64,000 nt of DNA from positions 1-64,000 of the forward strand of contig JBAMJV010012408.1 of the NCBI GenBank assembly GCA_037951105.1. The letters are read 5' to 3'. Shown one piece after another: positions 23,940 to 34,739 of the stretch; within the stretch, counting starts at the first letter, position 1; each line of letters begins with the position of its first letter. A program made the translations under genes and the position numbers. The notes beneath the pieces were generated by a model, which was not told where the DNA came from, did no database searches, and saw only the letters and a program-made list of their open reading frames with translations. The DNA comes from Echinarachnius parma. Its lineage: Eukaryota; Echinodermata; Echinoidea; Clypeasteroida; Echinarachniidae.

Positions 23940-24950
23940 TTGGTTCCTCGCAAATATCACATAAAATCCATGATGTATCACCATTTGATTATCAGTTGTA
24001 CAGTCTATATCTCTTCTTCTTCCAACATGTTAGGTTCAAATTCACATATCGATATAAATAACTGCACTAAATGGAGAGATTCTGAGAACGTTCCGAGGAA
24101 AAGTATACACCAGTTCACAGTTACGTTTTGCGCATGTGCAATACAAAGGACGTCAAGTGAGAAAGCTGTGTATTCATCGAATTGAACATGTTGAAAGGAC
24201 TGGATAAAGTTCTTTACTTGTTATTTTTGTGTACATTGATTGGAAATCCCTTGATGCGAAGGTTGATACATTTTTCTTATGAAAGAGAACAAAAGATATC
24301 CCATGACAACCATCTGCCACTCTGAACATGACTGCACAGAGTAAAGGCTCTATATCCTACCCATGATTGTATAATTCAATGGCTATAGTATAGGGGTCAA
24401 GTAAGACATATGCTATATGGTGTATTCTAATTCTTCCGAGCGACATGCAACGTGAAAGGTCATACGCGCGCGTTAGGTTAATGCGTACGTCTATGGAACT
24501 CGTGTAGTGTGGCGTGGGGTCACTCATCGAGGACGTGCGCGCTGTGGCCAAGAGCACGATCATAACCCAGGACCAGCCCTAGTTCCCCTGATCTCTAGAT
24601 ATGCTTGTGAAATCATTTACGGTTGAATGAATAAGGGCGGTATGCGTGCTCTGCTACGATCTGTTGATTTGTATATTATTCTATCATATTGACATCGATG
24701 AGTTAGAGCCAATGATGCTAATTACCATGGTAAATGTCGCTGGTCCATGATCGGGCCCCTGCCCCCCGTAGTACCTAACTGAATACAAGTCAAGGCAAGT
24801 TGCAGATGTTTTACTGTGGAGTGTGGCAATGCAAATCCTGTATCAAGAAGAATGTACCATACCGTACCCATGTATGATGCATGGGACCGGTCCAAAGTAC
24901 AATGTACCATGTACTATGTACTGTACGCAACAAATCGAGTGAAACTTTTT
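23940..24950. other. interior of CACTG element, no gene recognised
   Basis: Upstream of the minus-strand gene, so it may hold its promoter. It includes a CpG-richer stretch near 24450-24560 and the repeated word 'gtaccatg' near 24850-24915. No coding region, RNA or TATA box could be supported. Confidence 0.3.
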
Positions 24951-24954
24951 AACA

Positions 24955-25235
24955 TGGCGCTGGCTGGACTAACCTTAAACTAGTCCGGCTGGTTAAAGCT
25001 AGTCCGTCTTTCGACACATCGGATTTATACATTAGTCCAGCGCCACATATTACGTTAGTAAAATGAGCTGGACTAATCAAAAACTGGTCCAGCAGCTTCT
25101 AACTAGTCCAGCAGACTTGCAAGACATGAAATGTAGCATTAAACATAGTCCAGCAAGCGCATTAAACATAGTCCAGCAAGCTGGACTAACCAGCCGGACT
25201 AGTTTAAGATTAGTCCAGCCATCGCCTGACTAGGT
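24955..25235. repeat. right subterminal TAGTCCAG repeat arm
   Basis: Same motif class as the left arm but only half as long and more diverged ('actagtccgg', 'agtccagcaagc'). Arm lengths differ, as expected where repeat number changes by slippage. Confidence 0.65.
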
Positions 25236-25815
25236 TAGGTTTTCAGTGTGCCTTTCAAAGCTCAAAACAAAAGGCTACATTAATTAATGCAAACCCATTC
25301 CACCATTTATTGTACATTGGTAGTTTTGAAATATTTTATAATCATTATTTCTAGTCTGAAATGGTTCATTAGGCGCAAACATAGGGAAAAGGAATGAAGT
25401 TTGATCTAAAAAAAAAAATATTCCAACATTATGACCAACAGTGTGGTAAAAAGGTTGGGAAAGATTTACCCAACCTTTGCCCAATTTCCATTTACCCAGT
25501 GGAGTTTACCCAACATTTCTAAGAGTGTACCTGACTCCGATTCATTAGGCCATACGAAGTACAATGGGAAAATTAAACGAGATTTAATTAGTATAAAAAT
25601 AGTATATAAGAAGTATAGGCCTAATTTGAGGAGTCACCTACCCGCCCTACTAGCCGTCAGATGGGGTATAAAACTTATCCAAGACTCTTAATACCTTGAG
25701 TGCCAGGGATTTGTATACTCTATCATGTCTATGGCGTAATAAAACCCTTACCCTTGTGGAGTTGGACGAGCCTTTGCTTTGAAACATGACGTTGTCGCGA
25801 AATCGCGGCGTATAT

Positions 25816-26308
25816 ACCCTGTATCCTGTATAGTGTTATGATGGCAGTGAACTTGCGTTTTTGTTATTTAATGATATTTTGTATAATTTAATGAGTAATT
25901 TGTTAGATATTTTTATATTTTGTATAAACTTGTATATGGTTTTCAAGGGTTAGCGTGTACTTTAATTATTTGCACTTGCACCCCTTCCTTCTCCTTTCTT
26001 CCTTTTCTTTCTCTTTATCCCATTTTTAATAGTTCGTATACATAATTTAAGCTTACATTAATTTTTCTTTGGGGTGTCACGCTATCAAGCTTGCAGCTTA
26101 TTGTGACATCCCATGCAACTCTCCTACTATACTGTATACTATTATGTTGTATAGTTATTCTTTATTTACTTATTTTTGTTTACAATTGTTTAATGTAATT
26201 AAGCACGATTGTGATATTCATGATTTGTATATTATGTTGTTAAATAATTGTTTTGTATTTATGTTATGTTTTGACGAAAGTTGCAAAATAAATGAAATGA
26301 TATGAAAT
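25816..26308 (+). mobile_element. LINE 3'-end insertion, probable
   Basis: Interrupts the tandem unit inside a TATATA run. AT-rich, with 'ggggtgtcacgctatcaag' and 'ttgtgacatcccatgc' and an A-rich tail 'aaataaatgaaatgatatg', which is how many invertebrate LINE 3' untranslated regions end. TATA-rich flanks could be a target duplication. There is no reverse transcriptase left, so the family is open. Confidence 0.5.
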
Positions 26309-26424
26309 GAAATATATATACGGGGGAGCGAAAGAAGTGCATATCAATAGAAAACATATTGTCTACAAAAATGTGGTGCTATTTCGGCTGCAACATATCA
26401 CTTTGTAGAATAGAAAGATTATAG

Positions 26425-26739
26425 AATAGAAAGATTAAACGAGAACTTACCTGTTTGAAGTTTAATCCTTATTTTATAAGGAATGAAGTGGGGATATAAC
26501 GTTAACAAGAGAGCCCGCCAGCGCGCACGTAGGTCACGAGATGTCAATCTTGGAAGCAGAAGAAGGGTTGTGACTGCTGAAACTAAGAGAGATTATCGAG
26601 AACTAAGGCCCTGTTGATTATATACCCTTGAAATATGTCCAATGGGTGGGAGAGGAGGGACGTAATATCCCCACTTCATTCCTTATAAAATAAGGATTAA
26701 ACTTCAAACAGGTAAGTTCTCGTTTAATCTTTCTATTTT
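26425..26739. mobile_element. palindromic MITE with 75-base inverted arms
   Basis: Left arm 26425-26497 and right arm 26665-26739 are near-perfect inverted repeats starting 'aatagaaagattaaacgag' and running through 'ttcattccttataaaat'. The loop is about 165 bases. The word 'acgttaacaagag' occurs inside and again just outside the right arm. Confidence 0.65.
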
Positions 26740-27617
26740 ATTACGTAATTTCGTGAGATATTACGTTAACAAGAGATTTCGAAGCCCAGCAGTCACACCC
26801 CTGCTAATAAACATAGCGGATAAGTTATTATGAATAACTCAATCCTGGAAGGCTTGGTACGAACAGTCACGTTCACGTCACGTTCAGGTGATGTACCTTT
26901 TGTGAAACAGGTCACCCAAATCTACGAAGTGTAGGGTAACGTGACCCAACAATTTGTTGACCTGCTATATGCAATCTACGAAAGCTCACATAAATTGCCG
27001 CTGGCGTTTTAAAAAATAACGTAAATTTTCATTGAGAAGAGACTAATGGCAACAAAGCTGGTTCAGGCCGAGGATGAATGAAACAAAATGTACCATTCAT
27101 AGGCGTACCCATGGGGGCGGGTAGGGGGGGGGGGGGGTCACAATCCCCTGTACCCCAAAAATACTGTTTTGGCTGTTTTTAATTGACTCCAAATATCTAC
27201 AGCTAACCCCGCCCCCTCCCCCCCGCTCAAAGAAATTTGGCTGACGAAATAACCCCCTCTCCTTCCCCTTTGCAAAAAAAAAACGTGTGTGCAGCCACTG
27301 CTACCATTACTCAGTGTACTAATGATGCAGCTAATGCTAGTGAAACTAATAAAATGAAATGTACAAATATATAATGTACAATAAAATATAAAATTATAAA
27401 AACAAAAATAAAAAAACACCCAGACACAATGCTTTAGGTTATACCCTCCCATACACGCAAAATTATACGTACACAAAAAACAAACATGTAATAAAAACAA
27501 CAACAAATGATAGTCCCCCTTTATAAAAATAGCGAAATAATTTTAACAAATAGGTAGGTTTTGAGCAAAATAACTTGTTTCTACACGTATTGATTACTTG
27601 TGTGTGATAATAAAATT

Positions 27618-28072
27618 CAGTGGTGTAGCGTGGTCGGACTGATTGGGGGGCAACAAAATCACTAGCGAACCCACGATTTTTTCAAGGATTTTTTTTTAAC
27701 ATAGACCAGGACCAAGTAGTTGAAAAAATCCTGTCAGCGGCGGGGGGGGGGGGGGGGGGGGTAGGCTTAGTCGTAATATTTTTTCGAAGCCTAGACCAGG
27801 ACCGGTTCCAACAGGACCAGGACCTAGCGGTTCATAAAATCCTGTCAGCGGGGGGGGGGGGGGGGGGGGGGGGAGGGGGAGGGTAGTCGTAAATTTTTGT
27901 CAGTACCTTTTTTTAGGCCTAGACCAGGACCAGTCCCCATTTTTTTTTTTGGAAGATATCTAGTCCAGGACCAAGCAAAAAGTTATTATTGGGGGGCACA
28001 CCTAAATGTGCCCTTATGTTTTCTATTGTTTTTTCAGAAGATATGCCCCCCCCCCCCCGTAGCTACGCCCTG
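27618..28072. mobile_element. G-rich repeat with GTAGC ends, nested
   Basis: Starts CAGTGGTGTAGC and ends GCTACGCCCTG. The interior contains repeated 'cctagaccaggacc' and 'aatcctgtcagcggggg' modules, also seen at 43540-43800, 47810-47880 and near 61615. No coding capacity. Confidence 0.5.
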
Positions 28073-28348
28073 ATACAATTGATTTGTCAAGTCATGCATG
28101 AGAGTGAAAAGGCAAAGTTGTCACTTTTCACAGCTCACAAGAGTCAAAATGTGGTAATTTAAGTTCACATATTGTTGGAAATGAAAAACATATAATTGTT
28201 ACAAGGATTGTGGTTAGTTTCTGAGTTTTGTCTCGTTGTATGTTGTTTTGATCCGGCGCCTAGCCTGCAATTTACTCGATCGCCGCGTCGTCAAACTGTG
28301 CCTCGGCCTCGCTCTCGAATCTCGTCGATATCGTCGCGACGCATCAGG

Positions 28349-28620
28349 GCCTGTATTCCATAAACACATATAAGCAAGAAATCTTAGAATTTTTGCTTAT
28401 TATAAGCAAAAATGCTTAGATCTAAGCATTTTTGCTTAAATTCTCTCGTAAGCAAATTTGCTTACATTTTAGACGCACTTCGGTAAGCAGATTTGTTAAG
28501 TTTTTTGCTTATTATAAGCAAATTTGCTTAAACAAGCATTGGTATTTCATAAACATTTCAGCGTAAGATTTTTGTCTTAAATTTAAGACACCTCATAGGT
28601 GGCTTAAATATAAGAAAACA
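28349..28620. mobile_element. palindromic AAATTTGCTTA repeat
   Basis: Begins 'ggcctgtattccataaa' and is full of mirrored 'taagcaaatttgctta' and 'taagcatttttgctta' words. The first words recur in reverse order towards the end as 'atttcataaac'. It looks like a MITE with internal palindromes. Confidence 0.45.
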
Positions 28621-29851
28621 ATCTTATAGTCTGTAATCTTGAAGTTTGGGCATGTATTGTAGTGTAAGCTCGAGGATTGGCTGTGTTGCATGTACATAAA
28701 GATATTCTGATAATGCAGTAATAATGAAATAATTTGCACACCGTCTGATTTGAAGATGAGCCTAATTAATAATTGTTGAAGTATGCATACACAGGGCCAA
28801 AGGGACGCTCAAAACAAATTGGTAAATTGTCACCCTTGAAGTAATTGTGTTGTTAACTAAACCCGGTAATAACAGCTGGCCACCTCACCGTGTACTGCTA
28901 GCTAGGCAAGCACCACGGGCCGCGGCCGGAGCCCCTGGCGCCTGGCGGTCGGGGTGGCTAGCTAGGCCTAAGCGGACACAGTCCGTAGTTGGCTGTAGCG
29001 AGTAACCAGTTTCCGATCCCCGTTTGGACCACGAATGTTTAGACAAACATAATATAAGCACAGTTTCTAATTTGATTATCCATTTCTATTTAACGTTATC
29101 TGTTAGAAAGATTTATTTTCTCCCTGTAACAACTGTCTGATACTTTGTCCGCGGTCCCCACTCACTTACATACAATTTTTTGTGCGCTGCGACAAATCCT
29201 TAAACACGCAATCTCCATAGGAATTCCATCGCACAAAAAGGAAAAGTTGTGTCGTCGAGAATATTCTGGATGACGTCATGACTAGTCTTAGTAGCAAGCG
29301 CTTTCACTTTTACAAATAATGATTATACACTCACGTCACGTTTTGGTAGACGTGACGATTCGAGTTTTACCGGCATGGAAAACGACAAATTGTTGGGTCA
29401 CTTTACCCTACACTTCGTAGATTTGGGTGACCTGTTTCACAAAAGGTACAGAACCGTTCACGTGACGTGAACGTGACGTGAACGTGACGTGAACGTGACT
29501 GTTCGTACCAAGCCATTTTAATCTAGCTTCTGTAAAATTTTGAGCGTCGGAAATCATGTTTAAATATTAATTTTTCATCTAATACATGTGATATTATTAC
29601 AGCGCTTTAATGGAAACTAATCTTTTAAATGGCCCGTTTCTCCCTAATTTAAAAAATGCTTCAGCCATATTCCAAATCTTTGGTGTTCATTTTACATGTT
29701 TTAAGAGGGTTTGCTTAGTCCAAATATGACGAATGATATACCATTTTAAATGGTATATCAAATTTTTATTATGGGAAAAGATCCTTCTCCGTCCTTGCCC
29801 CAACTCTTTGGAATAACCTTCCTTTTGAACTTCGGTCTCCAACCTCTGTCA

Positions 29852-29928
29852 CGTTTCAAAATGACTTATTAGAATGACTGGTATCAAACATTATCTGATA
29901 CCAGTCATTCTAATAAGTAATTTTGAAA
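29852..29928. repeat. inverted duplication at a deletion junction
   Basis: A 34-base arm (starting 'gtttcaaaatgacttatta'), a short loop, then its inverse. Only the right arm belongs to the tandem unit; the left arm is an extra inverted copy placed where about 600 bases of the unit are missing. Confidence 0.7.
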
Positions 29929-30080
29929 CGGGTAGTCCAGTCCTGGTATAGAGGGCGCTGCATAACATATTTATGTTGTGAAATAATGAAAAACAGTGTG
30001 TAAAATCGGAAAGAGCTAAATCTAAGCTAAACAACTTTTTTTTTACTTTTTTGAAAAGAGAAAGCATTTTAAAACGAATT

Positions 30081-30688
30081 TTAAGGCGTCTTGTCAGTCA
30101 AAAGCGCCGCGGCTTTCTTGGGCTTACCTGATAATCTCTCTTTGTCTTGAAAGCCCGAATTACGGGCACTAGAAAGCTGAAACTGAATGATGCACGTCTT
30201 TTCAAAAGAAAAGACGGAGTCTCTTAATAGAGCACGATATCTGGGTGATTATTTTTACAGTGGCGCATGGAAGGCAATATCGATCCGTCGTTTTATAGCG
30301 CATTGTACTCGCCAAGCCTAGGACAATGACGACCGTAGCTAGATAATCGTCTGTTGTGCTTGGACAACTGAGACAGTCAAAAGACAGGCCCGGCCGCTGC
30401 GTCTTTAGGGATTAACATAGCTGAATAGAGAGTACAAGTCATCATTTTTTCTTTGGAAGAGACTGGGGAACACGCCGCAGAATTTATTTGACCTTCCCGG
30501 CGTGAACAAAAAAACTGGAAATAATCACCCGGATTTCGTGCTCAATAGAGATTCGGTCTTGTCTTTTGTAAAAACTGAAGCATTCAGTTTCAGCTTTCTG
30601 GTGCCCGTAAATCGGGCTATCAACCCAAAGTAGGATTATCAGGTAAGCTCATGAAAGCCGCGGCGCTTTTGACTGACAAGCCGCCTAA
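30081..30688. mobile_element. TTAAGGCG foldback MITE, copy 5
   Basis: Last copy of the element, in the final piece of the tandem array, with both arms present. In copies 3 and 4 one arm was removed by the deletions that shortened those units. Confidence 0.65.
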
Positions 30689-30720
30689 CGGCAAACATTT
30701 GAATATTTGTGCGGTCCCAC

Positions 30721-30932
30721 ACTTATTACAAATGGTTATGTTTAAGGATATTTCAGACGTTTGTGGACCGATTTTGATCAAATATAGTTTATTATGCTAT
30801 TAATATTGTATGCTCCTTCAAATTTGACACTTATAACTGCAACAAATCTACGGCAGGCCATCAGTATTCGGTGATACAATTTGAACTCAATATTCTTTTT
30901 TTTTTCACTAGGTAAACAGTGGACATTTTATT
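30721..30932. other. unassigned AT-rich sequence between array and TTAA element
   Basis: First sequence outside the tandem array on its right side. I see no gene, RNA or repeat in it. Confidence 0.3.
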
Positions 30933-31625
30933 TTAAAGGGGCCCTGCAACCCAAATGCATGTTGACCTCTGTTCATCTGTATTAGTGTACATATTCAATA
31001 TTTGTAAACGGTTTGACCCAAATATGTTTTGTATATTTTTAAACATTTTATCATTTATTTGTCTTCATGTTGCTAAGCCGCACCTCCTAAAAAACCCTCC
31101 AGAGCAAATTCTATTGTTGACCTGCAGTGACATCATTTGTCAATCACTGGTCAGCTATCATTAGGCTAATCACAATAGCATCACACGGTTGAATAGAATA
31201 CCAACTCACACAACTTCAATTACAATAGCTGTTGCTATGTCAGAAGAAAAGCACTGTCTAAGCTATTGCATGGAGGTATGCAGGGCATGTTTTGGTGTGT
31301 ATGTTCTGTCTGTACTTTCATCTTTTGTTAATCTCATGGTAGCTGACCAGTGATTGACAAATGATGTCACTGCAGGTCAACAATAGAATTTGCTCTGGAG
31401 GTTTTTTTTAGGTGGGGCTTAGCAACATGAGGCTTATGCCGAAAGGGTGGGTAGCGTCGACCATTCGTCCAAAGCCCCTCCGGTTTTGCCGAAAGGGTGC
31501 GTTGGGAACGTCGCGTCGCGTCGCGTTTACTGGAACGCGACCATTCGTCCAAAGCCCCCCCGGTTTTGCCGAAAGGGCGTGTTAAAAAAAAAAGATCGTA
31601 CTGTTAGGTTGCTTGAACTATTTGT

Positions 31626-32456
31626 TTGCCAATGGTAAAAATGCCAGAAGTAAAAATGCCAGTGGTAAAAATGCCAGAGGAAAAAACGCCAGAGGAAATA
31701 TTACAGTGTAAAAGACTGCAAATCTATTTTTTTCTCATCAAGATTATGGTACATACCCCCCACCCCCCCAAAAAAGCTTACCTTTGCCCACGATAAAACT
31801 TATTTCGTAGACAGACTTTGTATTCGCATACACTATACATTTTATAATTCATCTTCGATTGAGAGGGAGGGAGGGGGGGGGGGGGGGGGCGGCGAAGGGA
31901 GGGGGCATTATTTCCCTGATTCACTGGTGAGAGAGCCAAAAGGCCCACATTGACATACCCAGAGTGTAAAGAGTGGGGGGGGGGGGGGGGGGCAATGGTT
32001 GCAGGCGGCAGCAGAAAATATTTTTCAATCAACACCCCAAGAAGCTTTTTGGTTCATAGCCATTAATAACTTTCGAAGATGACTTATATACATAGTGTAT
32101 ACAAATACAAAGTCCGTTTACAAAACCAAGTTTTATCCTGGGCAAATTAAAGCATTTTAATCGTTTGAAGCCATGAATGGGTGGGGGGGCATGTACAATA
32201 ATCTTGATGAGAAAAAAAAGAGATTTGCAGTCTTTTACACCGTTATATTTCCTCTGGCATTTTTTCCTCTGGCATTTTTACTTCTGGCATTTTTACCACT
32301 GGCATTTCTACCGCTGGCATTTTTTGTCACTGGCATTTTTACCACTGGCATTTTTTTCACTGGCATTTTTACCACTGGCATTTTTTTTACTGGCATTTTT
32401 GCCACTGGCATTTTTTCCACTGGCATTTTTTCTCTGGCATTTTTTCCAATGGCATT
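31626..32456. mobile_element. foldback element made of 15-base AAAAATGCCAGTGGT subrepeats
   Basis: Left arm has five copies of a GCCA-centred 15-base repeat on the plus strand; right arm has fourteen copies of its inverse. Inside these, 'gattatggtacat' and 'tttatcctgggcaaa'-type segments also pair, so the arms extend well beyond the subrepeats. This is the layout of Drosophila FB elements. The 'LAFFPLAF' and 'MPVKKMPV' open frames across it come only from the subrepeats. No target duplication was identified. Confidence 0.7.
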
Positions 32457-32835
32457 ATTACATGTAGCCTACATACAAACATACACAAACACACATGCAT
32501 AGACCAAGGAGGTATACATGTACAAGACGAGTACTAGTAGGCCTACTATCCATGCGCAAACGTACAGCCACACCCACACACACGGCAAACGACACATTTT
32601 CATTTTACTGTTTTTTCTATTTGCCGAATTAAATGAACTTTGTAAATAACTATTGAGTTTTCGTACGTGTCGTAAAACAAATTCTGCTTGAACTGCCATT
32701 CCACTGGGAAGTAAAAATCTGACTGCACGGTGGACACTTTGCCCCTGTCATTATCTTTACGTTTGGTTTATAAAAGCTTCTGACCCTTCGGGCAATGAGA
32801 ATTAAGGGGTTTCAGGGACGAGCACCGTCCTAGGG

Positions 32836-32908
32836 TTTTATATAGCTCAGTCGGAAGAGCACCGGTCTATCAATCCGGAGGTCTCGGGTTCGAATCCCGT
32901 TGGAATTC
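32836..32908 (+). tRNA. tRNA-derived sequence (Asp-type ATC loop), probably a pseudogene
   Basis: A-box 'tagctcagtcgg' and B-box 'ggttcgaatcc' match the RNA polymerase III internal promoter, and the D, anticodon and T stems can be drawn. The anticodon would be ATC, which reads an Asp codon, but the usual Asp anticodon is GTC. The acceptor strands (TTTTATA and TGGAATT) pair poorly and there are mismatches at two stem ends. More likely the head of a SINE or a retro-copied tRNA than a working gene. Confidence 0.45.
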
Positions 32909-32909
32909 C

Positions 32910-34000
32910 ATCTTTGTCTATTTTAATCACAATATATTTCTGGTCAGTTTCTTTATAATCATGTTTGAATTAAACTTTACTTTTGGCAAGAGGAATACCA
33001 AGAAAAGCTTTATTTGAATTGGAAATGATCCATAATTTAGGTAGTTTCAAACTAATGTTCACATTCACATGTGGGACAATGACGTGCCACAAATGGCGTG
33101 TACACAAACTAACACGGGTTTGTGGAAACATCCAAAACAAACACATACACACACAAATGTACATTGAAATAAATACTTTTTGTTAAAGGACATTTTGAAC
33201 GTTTAGAGGCTGTTTTTATTGTATTCATGTCCAGACTGCATGAGGCTGTGCTAGATGTGTGCATCTTTCCATGACAAAGTAATGTTAATACATTTATCGT
33301 ATTATTGAGGTGTTACCGAGTCTAAAATGAACTTTGTTTCAGTAACAAATCAAAAACACATTTTTGAAAATTACGTTGCCATGAAATCGCTCCTGTCAGA
33401 ATTTTTAAAATGCATGCTTCTTTTTCTTAGGTGAATGGAAAGGCAAGATGGAACAGAGTATGAGCGTTGGGACTTATTCCATCGCCAACCTCTGGTGTAT
33501 ATTTACACACTTTGTCACAATCAACGTTAAATTCTAACAATCAACAAATGAACATCAACGTATAAACACTTCAAATTACCTATCTCTTTAAAAAAATCAA
33601 TCATCTTCTCAGATGAAAAAAAAAATGTATTTGCAGAATGTGGAGACCAAGAACTTAAATTAATACGGCTATATTCCGATTTCAAGGCTCATATCCGACA
33701 TACTGTTGCCTTCGAAGTGATGCACATTTGTGACATTTTCATTTTTTGACAGCATTTTTCTTATAATATGTGATAGAATAGAAACTAATTAATATAAATG
33801 ATAAAAGGCTTCCATGGTGAAATCAGGAAGATTAGCAAAACATTGGCACAAGATGGTCATGACAAGGCGGGCCGAAAGCAGTTTTAATTTTTGTTTAGGG
33901 GGAGGCAAAACTTATGGGGGCTCAGGATTTTGTGTGTGTATATAGGGGCTCATGCCCAACCACACTCACAGTGCTGCCAACTTTGAGCCAGATTTGAGAG
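32910..34000. other. unassigned interior of the Mutator-like element
   Basis: AT-rich DNA with only short open frames and no domain or RNA recognised. It may hold ancient insertions. Confidence 0.3.
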
Positions 34001-34009
34001 TGAGACAAT

Positions 34010-34480
34010 GCAAGGATCGAAGCGACCAAGCCCGAGGGAGCGAAGTGACTGAGCGGGGGGAGGGGGTGTCCCCCCTCCCACACTAGAGAGATTTTGCATT
34101 TTTGGACTTGAAATTGTGCATTCTGGTGCTTACCTAGATAGGAAATTCGGGCTTAACATTGACTGTATCTGGGAAAGCGTGTCATGATTTGATCGACCAG
34201 AAATGTTTGATATATTTTCACGAAGAAAACAAATAATTAACACATTATTATGCACCCCAACACAATTATTGTATTTATATTTAGCATCATACACAGTTCC
34301 AACATCACCATAATGCCACATTATGTATGATCCAACAACTTAGCCTATTGCCAAGAATGAGTCCCGAGGGGCGAAGCTACAGAGGGCTGGGGCACGGCCA
34401 AATAGGGAGGGTTTGGGAGGGGGTATCACCCTCCCACGTAGAAGATTTTGCAGATTATATTGAAATGGTGCAATTTAGTG
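34010..34480. repeat. two copies of a 'gagggagcgaag' dispersed repeat
   Basis: Segments 34010-34140 and 34355-34480 share 'gagcgaag', 'ggggaggg' and 'caccctccca...gaagattttgca' in the same order, with about 210 bases of other sequence between. Noncoding; the 90-codon frame at 34327 crosses it by chance. Confidence 0.4.
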
Positions 34481-34739
34481 CACGTTACACAAGGAGCCAG
34501 AGCAATGCCAGCCTACACTGGAACTACGTGGCCCGGTATACCGCATACAAAAAATACTCACCCCAGACCATACGCAAGTTACACAACAAACTGAGATAAT
34601 CTGTTCGCGCGCGAAGCGCGCAGCCAAAATTGAAAGTAGATGTATAAAATACATTTGTAACGTTAGAATTAACAAGTCTTAGCTCAGACAACTTATGTTT
34701 TCTTTCCCACTCGTATACAGCTACACACAAAAAATATAT

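Larger units (their letters stand above)
21264..25248. mobile_element. CACTG-ended (CACTA/EnSpm-like) element, 3985 bases, nested
   Basis: Inserted in the Tc1-like element: the uninterrupted sister halves read '...ggtaatgccttt...', while here the flanks are '...ggttatg' and 'tgccttt...'. Termini are CACTGAAAACCTAA and its inverse, with a TG duplication (or TGC if the ends are read as ACTG). Both subterminal regions are packed with TAGTCCAG motifs in both orientations, as CACTA-type elements usually show. No transposase was recognised; the interior carries a spliced gene on the minus strand. Superfamily is inferred from ends and subterminal repeats. Confidence 0.65.
19812..25443. mobile_element. 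Tc1/mariner-type foldback element, host of a nested insertion
   Basis: Ends are CACGGTTGGTCATAATG and its inverse, inserted at a TA in the tandem unit (left TA intact, right read as TG). Removing the nested element leaves about 1.65 kb. Both halves carry the same transposase-derived sequence head to head: on the plus strand in the left half (helix-turn-helix stretch near 20160-20350), on the minus strand in the right half (20823-21249). The peptide word CRRNRKCQNGA occurs in both. It is nonautonomous; the catalytic domain is absent. A sister copy lies at 35681-37088. Confidence 0.8.
26851..29514. mobile_element. 2.66-kb foldback-type DNA element with CGTGAA subrepeats
   Basis: Left end GGCTTGGTACGAACAGTCAC and right end its inverse, with arms of 110-135 bases that continue through 'ggtcacccaaatctacgaag' on both sides. 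Number of 'gaacgtgacgt' subrepeats differs: about two on the left, four on the right. No clear target duplication was found. The inside holds other repeats (27618-28072, 28349-28620) and no recognisable transposase, so it is nonautonomous. Confidence 0.65.
18215..30720. repeat. 5.7-kb tandem repeat unit, copy 5, split by nested insertions
   Basis: Unit sequence is found at 18215-19811, 25446-25815, 26309-26410, 29766-29851 and about 29893-30720. The gaps are filled by a Tc1-like foldback element, a LINE 3' end, a palindromic MITE and a large foldback element. The region around 18455-18604, where the cggatcta MITE should lie, is rearranged into short repeated pieces. Unit homology stops near 30720, which is the right edge of the array. 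Confidence 0.85.

Noticed and set aside
26842-29523. 9-base target duplication for the GGCTTGG foldback element
   Set aside because: Flanks atcctggaa and attttaatc do not match.
31626-32456. CRISPR-like spaced repeats
   Set aside because: Spacing is constant with no unique spacers, the arms are inverted, and the DNA is animal.
32173-32502. Frames with repeated LAFFPLAF and MPVKKMPV
   Set aside because: Products of the 15-base subrepeats in the arm of a foldback element, open on both strands.
32836-32908. Working tRNA gene
   Set aside because: Acceptor stem does not pair, the anticodon is unusual, and stem ends are mismatched.
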